Source: Betaproteobacteria bacterium (lineage in GTDB: Bacteria; Pseudomonadota; Gammaproteobacteria; Burkholderiales; Casimicrobiaceae). From it: a DNA stretch of 5,992 nt. Shown here piece after piece: positions 1 through 5,400 of the stretch (position 1 is its first letter; each line of letters starts with the position of its first letter). The translations under genes were made by a program, and so were the position numbers. The stretch covers positions 1 through 5,992 of the forward strand of contig PLYG01000250.1 in NCBI GenBank assembly GCA_003153335.1. The letters are read 5' to 3'. The notes beneath the pieces were generated by a model. That model ran no database searches. It was given only the letters and a program-made list of their open reading frames with translations, and was not told the origin of the DNA.

Positions 1-435
1 CGGCGCACGCTTGCCCGCCGCACCCGCCAGCCGGTTGATCCGGTCGAGCTCGGCACCGGATTCCACGTTGAAGCATTTGATGCCATGCGCGAGTGCAAGA
101 CGGACTTCATCTTCGGTTTTGCCCACGCCCGAAAAGATCGTCTTGGCCGGATCGCCGCCCGCGGCCAGCACGCGCAGGAGTTCGCCGCCCGAGACAATAT
201 CGAACCCGGCGCCCAGTCGCGCGAGCACGTTGAGCACGGCGAGATTGGAATTGGCCTTCACCGCGTAGCAGATTTGATGGGGGCGCGACGCAAAAGCCCG
301 CTCGAATGCGGTGTAAGCCGCGGTGATCGCGGCGCGCGAGTAGACGTAGCAGGGCGTCCCGAACTGTTGGGCAAGCGCGGGCAGCGCGACATCCTCCGCG
401 TGCAGTACGCCGCCCTTCAGCGCAAACGCGCTCAT
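1..435 (-). CDS. lysA: Diaminopimelate decarboxylase, N-terminal part (cut by left edge)
   Basis: Reading leftward from the ATG at 435-433, 145 codons are open to the window edge. LysA is a PLP-dependent decarboxylase that converts meso-diaminopimelate to L-lysine, the last step of lysine synthesis, in the cytoplasm. The sequence begins with a short leader, then the barrel entry FGTPCYVYSR (25-34) and the PLP-lysine motif YAVKANSN (57-64), where K60 should form the Schiff base. GFDIVSGGEL (77-86) and FSGVGKTEDE (101-110) follow, both typical of bacterial LysA. The C-terminal domain with the substrate-binding Cys/Glu motif lies outside the window. The start codon shares an ATGA with the lptM stop codon, so translation is probably coupled to lptM. 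The lptM-lysA order is common in betaproteobacteria. The related ornithine/arginine decarboxylases of this fold are less likely because of the neighbourhood. Confidence 0.95.
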   Translation of the reverse strand, partial: MSAFALKGGVLHAEDVALPALAQQFGTPCYVYSRAAITAAYTAFERAFASRPHQICYAVKANSNLAVLNVLARLGAGFDIVSGGELLRVLAAGGDPAKTIFSGVGKTEDEVRLALAHGIKCFNVESGAELDRINRLAGAAGKRAP

Positions 436-659
436 GGCAGCGTCGCTGGTGACGGTGCTGCGGGAGCTGCCGGTGCTGCGGGCGGTGCAGTCGGTACGGG
501 CCGCGCAGGCGCTGCGGGGACTGGGGACGCCGCCGCCGGCTGCGGTGCCGGCGCCTTGCGCAGCACGAGGTCGCCCTTGGACCCGCACGCCACCAGCATC
601 AGCGACAACGCGGCCGGCGCCCAGGCCAACACAATGCGGGTTAACATTCGTGTATTCAT
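432..659 (-). CDS. lptM: LptM-like small lipoprotein (YifL/LppL family)
   Basis: The gene encodes 75 residues. It has a short basic N-terminus, a hydrophobic stretch at about 9-24, and the lipobox LVAC with the acylated cysteine at C25. This is followed directly by GSKGDLVL, matching the CGxKGPLxLP signature of the LptM (YifL) family. In E. coli LptM assists maturation of the LPS translocon protein LptD at the outer membrane; the same role here is inferred. The mature part is almost entirely Pro/Ala (35-75) and low in complexity, so it is probably an unfolded tether. The ATG at 659 has no clear Shine-Dalgarno sequence. An in-frame ATG at 647-645 (M5) would still leave a complete signal peptide and is a real alternative. 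The stop codon overlaps the lysA start by 4 bp. The cyaY start lies only 20 bp away on the other strand. Confidence 0.88.
   Translation of the reverse strand: MNTRMLTRIVLAWAPAALSLMLVACGSKGDLVLRKAPAPQPAAASPVPAAPARPVPTAPPAAPAAPAAPSPATLP
453..519. repeat. Short direct repeats inside the lptM Pro/Ala tail
   Basis: CGGTGCTGCGGG occurs at 453-464 and again at 471-482, an exact 12-bp repeat with an 18-bp period (6 codons). A degenerate copy, GGCGCTGCGGGG, sits at 508-519. The repeats encode the alternating Pro/Ala tail on the minus strand. A period that is a multiple of three fits length change by slippage without loss of frame. They could also simply reflect codon bias in a PAAP-rich stretch. Confidence 0.6.
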
Positions 660-665
660 CCCGCG

Positions 666-674
666 AGTGTAGCA
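666..674 (-). promoter_or_regulatory. Candidate extended -10 promoter for lptM-lysA
   Basis: On the minus strand the 20-bp divergent gap contains TGCTACACT (674 to 666). This is an extended -10 element (TGn before a hexamer matching TATAAT at 4 of 6 positions). The best -35-like match at a 16-bp spacer is TTCGGA (3 of 6), so the call rests on the extended -10. Transcription would start near 658-660, at or almost on the lptM ATG. That implies a leaderless message from M1, or a 12-nt leader if M5 is used. This is inference from sequence only. Confidence 0.3.
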
Positions 675-679
675 AAAAC

Positions 680-1018
680 ATGACTGAATCCGAATTCATC
701 GCCCTGACCGATCGCGTGCTCAATCTGATCGGCGAGGCGCTCGACAACAGCGACGCGGATCTCGACTGGCAGCTCAACGATGGCATCCTCGAAATCGACT
801 GCGAAGACGGCAGCGGCGCCGGCGGCAAGATCATTCTCAACCGTCATGTCCCGAACCGCGAGCTGTGGCTGGCGACGCGCGGCGGCGGCTATCACTACCG
901 GCTAGGGCCTGCGCAGTGGGAGAACACCCGCGGCGGCGGCGATCTGCGGACCGAGCTGACGCGGGCATTGGCCGCGCAGGGTGGCGTCGCGATTGCGTTG
1001 CCGGCGTTGCCCGCTTGA
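680..1018 (+). CDS. cyaY: Iron-sulfur cluster assembly/iron donor protein CyaY (bacterial frataxin)
   Basis: The gene encodes 112 residues, close to the usual 105-110 of CyaY. Frataxins bind iron through an acidic helix and regulate the cysteine desulfurase IscS during Fe-S cluster assembly in the cytoplasm. The N-terminal helix carries the acidic residues E3, E5, D11, E19, D22, D25, D27 and D29. The beta-sheet core contains GILEIDCEDGS (35-45), KIILNRHVPNRELWLATR (50-67) and GGGYHYR (68-74). W63 matches the conserved tryptophan of the family, and the NR at 54-55 matches the usual INRQ strand. A slightly glycine-rich turn (SGAGG, 45-49) is longer than in most members. The ATG at 680 has no obvious Shine-Dalgarno sequence; only A-rich AGCAAAAAC precedes it. 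The gene is divergent from lptM-lysA, an arrangement conserved in many beta- and gammaproteobacteria. It converges with the long minus-strand run at 1121. Confidence 0.95.
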   Translation: MTESEFIALTDRVLNLIGEALDNSDADLDWQLNDGILEIDCEDGSGAGGKIILNRHVPNRELWLATRGGGYHYRLGPAQWENTRGGGDLRTELTRALAAQGGVAIALPALPA

Positions 1019-1082
1019 GCGCAAGCGTCCCGCGGTGGTCGACACGGGATAAAACGGCGTTACGTCGAACCCCCGACATCGC

Positions 1083-1125
1083 GTAGGTGGGGTGATGAGT
1101 ATCGCTTCGCTCGACCCAGCCTATG
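1083..1125. repeat. REP-like palindromic intergenic repeat
   Basis: Read on the minus strand, the element starts with ATAGGCTGGGTCGAGCGAAG and ends with CATCACCCCACCTACG. I recognise this as a degenerate copy of a widely dispersed proteobacterial repeat, roughly GTAGGGTGGGTCGAGCG...CCCATCACCC; this is from memory, not a search. The ends are complementary: TAGG/TGGG at 1085-1091 can pair with CCCA/CCTA at 1115-1123, with one bulged base. The interior AGCGAAGCGATAC would form the loop region. It lies between convergent cyaY and the metallopeptidase gene, and the TAG stop of the latter (1123-1121) falls inside its conserved end. A structure here could act as a bidirectional terminator or mRNA stabiliser, but there is no convincing U-tract. 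The remaining gap, 1019-1082, shows nothing I can name. Confidence 0.6.
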
Positions 1126-1843
1126 GCTCGATCAGCGGCGCCATTTCGCGCAGGCGCTTTTCGGCATCGCGATACGTAGGGTAGAGGCCGGCAACGGTCG
1201 TCCAGAAGCGGGGGCTATGATTCATTTCGCGCAAATGGCTGACCTCGTGCGCGATGATGTAGTCGGCAAGTTCAGGCGGCAACTGGATCAGCCGCCACTG
1301 CAGCCGAATCAGCGACCGGCCGGCATGATGCTCGCAGCTGCCCCACTGGGTACGGGAATTCGATAGCCTCACCGCGGGCGCCGCCAGACCCAGCCGTGCG
1401 CAACACTGCACCACGCGCTCCGGAAACGAGGCATCGGCCCCGTTCTTCAGCCACTCTTCGACTGCGTCGCGAATACGTGGAGGTGTCGGCTTCGGGATGC
1501 CGATGCGCAGATCGAACAGGTCGTTGTCGGCGACCCGGGTGCGCGAGGAGAAGACCGACAAGCGCAGATCCTGTCCCTCGTAGCGGACGAATCCGCCGTC
1601 GCGCCAGTCTTCGGGCCGCACCTGGGCGCGAGCCGCGCGCCAGGTCTCGAGCTTCCGCCGGATCCAGTTCGCGTTTTCCAGCAGAAACGAATGAATGTCA
1701 CCGACGCGCACCCAGTGCGGCGCGCGAACGACCGCGCCCCCGTAGGCGATTTCGATGCCGATGCTCCGGCGGCGTGAGCGGATCAGGCGGTAGGCCACCG
1801 CCTCGCCCTCGAGCGTGATTTCGCGTTCGCTGACTTCGCGCAT
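1121..1843 (-). CDS. YgjP-like (DUF45) zinc metallopeptidase-family protein
   Basis: The gene encodes 240 residues from the ATG at 1843. A TTG at 1846 directly before it is a less likely start. The C-terminal half carries the zincin signature HEVSHLREMNH (199-209). H199 and H203 would bind zinc, E200 is the catalytic glutamate, and H209 is the likely third ligand in the NHSPRFW segment (208-214). Upstream are RTQWGSC (164-170) and the strand SLIRLQWRLIQLPP (177-190), both hallmarks of the YgjP/M48-like DUF45 family. The N-terminal part (about 1-110) contains the RSRRRSIGIEI strand region and is poorly conserved. There is no signal peptide or membrane segment, so the protein should be cytoplasmic. 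Substrates are not established for most members. It starts 4 bp after the plsC stop and is the last gene of the run. Its Shine-Dalgarno sequence is weak, which fits translation coupled to plsC. The TAG stop codon lies within a REP-like repeat. Confidence 0.88.
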   Translation of the reverse strand: MREVSEREITLEGEAVAYRLIRSRRRSIGIEIAYGGAVVRAPHWVRVGDIHSFLLENANWIRRKLETWRAARAQVRPEDWRDGGFVRYEGQDLRLSVFSSRTRVADNDLFDLRIGIPKPTPPRIRDAVEEWLKNGADASFPERVVQCCARLGLAAPAVRLSNSRTQWGSCEHHAGRSLIRLQWRLIQLPPELADYIIAHEVSHLREMNHSPRFWTTVAGLYPTYRDAEKRLREMAPLIEP

Positions 1844-1847
1844 CAAG

Positions 1848-2582
1848 CTAGGCGACCGCGGCGGGTATTGCGCGCGGATCGCCCAGGCGCGCTACTTCGG
1901 CTTCGATCCAGCGCTCGACCTCGACGGTCAGCTCCATCGGTTCGCGTCCGGTCGCCGCGATCGGGTGGCCGATGCTGATCGTGATCGTGCCTGAGGTCTT
2001 GCCCCAGACGCCCTTGGGCCAGAGGTAGCCCGCGTTGTGCGCCACCGGCAGGATCGGGCGATCCATCCCGATCGCCAGGCGCGCGCCGCCGGTCTTGTAC
2101 TTGGCGCGCGTGCCGGCCTTGATCCGCGTGCCCTCGGGAAAGATGACAATCCAGAATCCTTTGGCCAGCCGCTCGCGGCCCTGCGCGACCATCTGCTGCA
2201 ACGCCTGGCTGCCGGCGCTGCGATTGATGGTGATGGGCGAGGCGAGCGCAAAGGCCCACTCGAAAAACGGCAGCCACAGCAATTCGCGCTTGGCCACGAA
2301 GGAAACCGGAGAAAAGATGCTGCTGAGCGCCACCGTCTCGAACGTGGACGAATGCTTGGACAGGATCAGGTGCGAATTCGACGGAATATTCTCGCGGCCG
2401 ACGACCACGTAGCGAATCCCGCACAGCACGCGCGCGGCCCAGACATTTGCGGCGCACCATTGCTTGATCACCCAGAAGCGCTGCCGCGCCGGCAGGAAGA
2501 AGAGCGCGCAGCACAGCACCGCCCAGATCGGCGTGAAGACGATCTGAAATATTGCGAACAGCAACGAGCGCAGCCTGCTCAT
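1848..2582 (-). CDS. plsC: 1-acyl-sn-glycerol-3-phosphate acyltransferase (PlsC)
   Basis: The gene encodes 244 residues, the usual PlsC length. The enzyme acylates lysophosphatidic acid at sn-2 to give phosphatidic acid, the precursor of membrane phospholipids, at the inner membrane. A hydrophobic N-terminal segment (about 7-30) should anchor it. The acyltransferase blocks appear in order: SKHSSTFE (75-82, motif I, H77), KRELLWLPFF (98-107) with INR (119-121), FPEGTR (148-153, motif III) and ILPVAHN (177-183, motif IV). Motif I is HX4E rather than the textbook HX4D; I recall the form KHQSTWE in other betaproteobacterial PlsC proteins, so activity is expected. The ATG at 2582 is chosen because GGGGA stands 8 nt before it and it lies just past the gmhB stop. 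An open extension to 2669 would overlap gmhB by 83 bp and lacks family similarity. The first 4 bp upstream and 4 bp downstream are the only gaps to its neighbours. Confidence 0.94.
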   Translation of the reverse strand: MSRLRSLLFAIFQIVFTPIWAVLCCALFFLPARQRFWVIKQWCAANVWAARVLCGIRYVVVGRENIPSNSHLILSKHSSTFETVALSSIFSPVSFVAKRELLWLPFFEWAFALASPITINRSAGSQALQQMVAQGRERLAKGFWIVIFPEGTRIKAGTRAKYKTGGARLAIGMDRPILPVAHNAGYLWPKGVWGKTSGTITISIGHPIAATGREPMELTVEVERWIEAEVARLGDPRAIPAAVA

Positions 2583-2586
2583 CGGC

Positions 2587-3165
2587 TCATTCCCCGGCAA
2601 GCAGTGCCGACACGGCAAAGGCCAGATCGGGGAACACGACTGTCCCCGGCGGAAGATTGCCGGCGGCAAGCGTCTTTTCGCCTTTGCCGGTCAACACCAG
2701 CATGGGCCGTGCGCCGACTGCGTGCGCCGCCTGCAGATCGCGCAAGCCATCGCCGATCGCCGGCACATCCTTCATGTCGACGCCGAAGCGCGAACCGATC
2801 TGCACCAACAAGCCCGGCTTGGGCTTGCGGCAATCGCAATTCGAATCCGCCGCATGCGGACAATAGAACACTGCATCGATCCGCCCGCCGGCCTGGCCCA
2901 GCGCCTTGAACATCTTTTCGTGTATCTCCGTCAACGTGGTCATTCCAAACAACCCACGCCCGATGCCCGACTGGTTGGTCGCGACCACTACGCGATACCC
3001 GGCCTGGTTGAGGCGTGCGATCGCTTCCAGGCTCCCGGGAATCGCTCGCCATTCCTCGGGTGACTTGATGAAGTGCTCGCTGTCGTGATTGATGACGCCG
3101 TCGCGGTCGAGCACGATCAGCTTCAGCAGCCGGTGGGCGTGCGTGTCGGTGGTGAGCTGGACCAT
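2587..3165 (-). CDS. gmhB: D-glycero-beta-D-manno-heptose-1,7-bisphosphate 7-phosphatase (GmhB)
   Basis: The gene encodes 192 residues from the ATG at 3165, or 194 from the ATG at 3171. This HAD-superfamily phosphatase removes the 7-phosphate from heptose bisphosphate on the way to ADP-heptose for the LPS inner core. HAD motif I is LDRDGVIN (19-26), with nucleophile D20 and acid/base D22. Motif II lies in VVATNQSGIGRG (60-71). The GmhB zinc site is CPH...CDC: C102, H104, C110 and C112, followed by RKPKPG. Motif IV is IGDGLRDLQAA (137-147) with D139. The zinc-loop insert separates GmhB from the histidinol-phosphatase and polynucleotide-kinase branches, although HisB-type activity is a related possibility. 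The 3165 start is preferred because AAGGA (3179-3175) is 9 nt from it but only 3 nt from 3171. The gene lies 12 bp after glyS and 4 bp before plsC. Confidence 0.92.
   Translation of the reverse strand: MVQLTTDTHAHRLLKLIVLDRDGVINHDSEHFIKSPEEWRAIPGSLEAIARLNQAGYRVVVATNQSGIGRGLFGMTTLTEIHEKMFKALGQAGGRIDAVFYCPHAADSNCDCRKPKPGLLVQIGSRFGVDMKDVPAIGDGLRDLQAAHAVGARPMLVLTGKGEKTLAAGNLPPGTVVFPDLAFAVSALLAGE
2591..2595 (-). promoter_or_regulatory. Ribosome binding site of plsC
   Basis: GGGGA on the minus strand (2595 to 2591) lies 8 nt before the ATG at 2582, inside the last codons of gmhB. It supports this start over the longer open frame reaching 2669. Confidence 0.6.
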
Positions 3166-3174
3166 GGCCATTCG

Positions 3175-3179
3175 TCCTT
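3175..3179 (-). promoter_or_regulatory. Ribosome binding site of gmhB, overlapping the glyS stop
   Basis: AAGGA on the minus strand (3179 to 3175) uses two bases of the glyS TAA stop codon (3180-3178). Its spacing of 9 nt to the ATG at 3165, against 3 nt to the ATG at 3171, decides in favour of the inner start. Ribosomes ending glyS would stop directly on this site, which favours re-initiation. Confidence 0.6.
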
Positions 3180-5400
3180 AACTGGCGAGCTTGGAAATAT
3201 CGGCAACCTGATTCATCAGGCCGCCCAGCCGGTTCAGCAACGCCAGCCGATTTGCCCGGATTTTCGGATCGTCGGCATTGACCAGCACCTGTTCGAAAAA
3301 CGCGTCTACCTCCCCGCGCAATCCGGCCAGCGACTTGAGCGCGGTCGTATAGCGGCCCGCGGCGAGTTCCACGCCCACCAGCGGTTCGGCCGTGAGCAGC
3401 GCGCCATGCAGGCTGCGCTCCGCCGCGTCGCTGAACAACCCAGGAACGATCTGCGTTCCCACGGCGTCTGCCTTCTTGAGAATGTTCTGGATGCGCTTGT
3501 TGGCCGCGGCCAGCGCCGCCGCTTCCGGCAACGCGCTGAACTCGCGGACGGCGGCGAGCCGCGCCGGCACCAGGTCGATCCGCGTGGGCATTTGCGAGAG
3601 CACCGCCTCGATTTCGTTCGCCGTGTAACCCTGTTCCCGCAGCAGGCCGCGCAGGCGCTCAAGCATGAATGCAAAAATATCCTCGACAGCCTCGTTGGAA
3701 ATTCGACTTCTCATTGAATAGCCGTACCCCATTGCAGGACTACCGAAACGCCTGATGTCCTCCGCTCGCCTCGCTTCGGTCCATGCATCGCCTATTTCGG
3801 TCAATGAAAAGAGGTCGGCAGCCACATTGATCAGATGACGCACATCAAGCGGAATCCCGCACTCCATCAAAATTCGCAAAATGCCGAGCGTACTACGGCG
3901 CAGTCCATATTGATCCCGATCGCCCGAAGGTTTCTGCACGTAACCAAAGATCCCGACCAGTGTTTCGAGTTTGTCGGCAAGCGCCACACAAATTGCAGCC
4001 GGCCCGTCCGGGAGTCGGTCGCCCGAAAATTTTGGCCAATAGTGCTGCTCAATCGCATCTGCGACATTTGCGGGTTCCCCGTCATATAGCGCGTAGTAGC
4101 GGCCCATGATGCCCTGCAACTCGGGGAACTCGCCTACCATGTCGGTCAGCAAATCCGCTTTTGCCAACACTGCCGTACGTTGCGCAGCGTCGACGTCCCA
4201 CCCGAGCTTGTCCGCAATGTGTGCAGCAAGCCTCTTAAGCCGCACTGACCTCTCGAATTGGGTGCCTAACAGGTTATGGTAGACCACATAGCTAAGGCCA
4301 CCCACGCGATCGGAAAGTTTGATCTTCCGGTCCTGGTCGAAAAAGAACTTGGCATCGGCCAGACGCGGACGCACGACCCGTTCATTGCCCTGGACGACCC
4401 ACTTCGGATCATCGAGCTTCATGTTGCTCACGATCAGGAACTGCCGCCGGAGCTTGCCTGCCCGGTCGAACAGCGGGAAATACTTCTGGTTGGTGCGCAT
4501 GGTCAGGATCAGGCATTCCTGGGGCACTTCCAGGAATTCGCGCTCGAATTCGCCCACGTACACAGCGGGATTTTCCGTCAGCGCCGTGACTTCGTCGAGC
4601 AGCGCGGCGTAGACCGCATCAGGCTGCAGATCGGCGTCGAGTCTTGCCGCAGCGGCCTCGAGCTGCGATTCGATGCGCGCCTGGCGCTCGGCGAAGTTCG
4701 CGATCACCTTGCCTGCGCCAGCCAGTTTCGATGCGTATTCATCGGCGTGGGCCAGCGTGATGATCCGCTCGCCCTGGAAGCGATGACCTTCGGTAATGCG
4801 GCCGGCGTCGAGTCCGAGCACCGAGACCGGAACGATGTCGGTCCCGTGCAGTGCAACCAGACGGTGCGCGGGCCGGACGAATTTCTGGTCGCTGCCATCG
4901 GGACGCTGGTAGGTCATCACCTTTGGGATCGGCAATGTCTCTACAGTACCTTCAAGTGCCCCCATCAACCCGACGTGCAAAGATGAGCCTTGGGCAACTC
5001 TGTACAGAAAGATGGCGTCCACTTTGCCATCGCTTTCGCTGGCCAATCGATCCGATCCGTCCACCGCATTGGGCCACAAATCGGCAAGTGCTTCGCGACC
5101 GCGCTTTGCCAACGCCTTGCGGAATGCCACAGTGGGCCTGCCTTCGGCATCGAGGGCCACGGAAACCGGAAGGATTTTTTCGTGAATCGGCTCATCAGGC
5201 GACCGCACGCGCACCGCCGTAATCCGCGCCGCCAGCCGGCGCGGAGTCGCATACGCTTCGACGACACTCGCATCCGACAGAAATCCTCGCTCACGCAACG
5301 CGCCTGCCAAGCCGTCAGCGAACGCCTTCCCCAGCCGCGCCAGCGCCTTCGGCGGCAACTCCTCGGTCAGCAGTTCGACCAGCAGCGTCCGCGCGTTCAT
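3178..5400 (-). CDS. glyS: Glycyl-tRNA synthetase beta subunit
   Basis: The gene encodes 740 residues from the ATG at 5400. GlyS pairs with GlyQ in the alpha2beta2 enzyme that charges tRNA-Gly; the beta subunit mainly binds tRNA. Family landmarks occur in order: LLVELLTEELPPKAL (6-20), YATPRRLAARI (50-60), the IPKVMTYQ...FVRPAHRLVALHG region (158-186), EGHRFQG (204-210), LTMRTNQKYFPL (299-310), FLIVSN (321-326), DMVGEFPELQGIMGRYYA (420-437), ALADKLETLVGIF (473-485) and LPEAAALAAANKRIQNILKK (624-643). The C-terminal anticodon-binding-type region ends in RLALLNRLGGLMNQVADISKLA. It is about 50 residues longer than the E. coli protein, partly through an apparent insert at 533-564. The start is fixed by GGGAG 6 nt upstream and the ATGA overlap with glyQ. 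Two internal stretches have low GC and foreign-looking codons, yet the frame is unbroken and conserved motifs remain, so the gene should be functional. Confidence 0.96.
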   Translation of the reverse strand: MNARTLLVELLTEELPPKALARLGKAFADGLAGALRERGFLSDASVVEAYATPRRLAARITAVRVRSPDEPIHEKILPVSVALDAEGRPTVAFRKALAKRGREALADLWPNAVDGSDRLASESDGKVDAIFLYRVAQGSSLHVGLMGALEGTVETLPIPKVMTYQRPDGSDQKFVRPAHRLVALHGTDIVPVSVLGLDAGRITEGHRFQGERIITLAHADEYASKLAGAGKVIANFAERQARIESQLEAAAARLDADLQPDAVYAALLDEVTALTENPAVYVGEFEREFLEVPQECLILTMRTNQKYFPLFDRAGKLRRQFLIVSNMKLDDPKWVVQGNERVVRPRLADAKFFFDQDRKIKLSDRVGGLSYVVYHNLLGTQFERSVRLKRLAAHIADKLGWDVDAAQRTAVLAKADLLTDMVGEFPELQGIMGRYYALYDGEPANVADAIEQHYWPKFSGDRLPDGPAAICVALADKLETLVGIFGYVQKPSGDRDQYGLRRSTLGILRILMECGIPLDVRHLINVAADLFSLTEIGDAWTEARRAEDIRRFGSPAMGYGYSMRSRISNEAVEDIFAFMLERLRGLLREQGYTANEIEAVLSQMPTRIDLVPARLAAVREFSALPEAAALAAANKRIQNILKKADAVGTQIVPGLFSDAAERSLHGALLTAEPLVGVELAAGRYTTALKSLAGLRGEVDAFFEQVLVNADDPKIRANRLALLNRLGGLMNQVADISKLAS
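3661..4330 (-). other. Lower-GC, atypical-codon block inside glyS
   Basis: My count by eye gives about 54-55% GC for 3661-4320, against about 70% for 3301-3660 and about 65% for 4561-4860. The right end is gradual, but the left edge is sharp near codons 580/581. Just inside it, residues 562-580 use TCA, AGA, AGT, CGA, ATT, TTT, GCA and CTT. Just outside, the gene returns to CTG, CGC and GCG. Further in are TTA for L378 and AGG for R384 and R390. The block spans residues about 358-580 and includes the GlyS insert. Confidence 0.65.

Noticed and set aside
85..672. Plus-strand open frame of 195 codons opposite lysA and lptM
   Set aside because: The opposite strand carries clear LysA and LptM signatures. 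The Gly/Ala run in this frame is only the complement of the Pro/Ala tail.
641..675. Possible cyaY promoter (TTAACA with a TAGCAA-like -10)
   Set aside because: The spacing is too long and the -10 match is poor. No better plus-strand candidate is visible before 680.
1028..1049. Possible terminator hairpin after cyaY (TCCCG/CGGGA, 12-nt loop)
   Set aside because: The stem is only 5 bp with a large loop, and AAAA rather than a T-tract follows on the coding strand.
1050..1067. Possible minus-strand terminator ending in TTTT after the metallopeptidase gene
   Set aside because: The CGACG/CGCCG stem is very short, with a mismatch and a tiny loop. It does not stand out from background.
2583..2669. 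Upstream start for plsC giving 29 extra residues
   Set aside because: The extension overlaps gmhB and does not resemble PlsC. The ATG at 2582 has a good Shine-Dalgarno sequence and leads straight into the membrane anchor.
2037..2909. Plus-strand open frame of 290 codons opposite plsC and gmhB
   Set aside because: It spans two real minus-strand genes and their junction. It is rich in Arg, Pro and Ala, with no domain, as expected of a shadow frame.
3073..3717. Plus-strand open frame of 214 codons opposite the glyS 3' end
   Set aside because: It is antisense to conserved GlyS sequence and has no family features of its own.
3661..4330. Low-GC block of glyS as a frameshift, insertion sequence or pseudogene scar
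   Set aside because: The GlyS frame is uninterrupted and keeps family motifs on both sides and within the block. There are no terminal repeats or transposase remnants.
4276..4986. Plus-strand open frame of 236 codons opposite glyS
   Set aside because: It lies wholly antisense to a strongly conserved gene and shows no recognisable motif. Long antisense frames are expected in GC-rich coding DNA.
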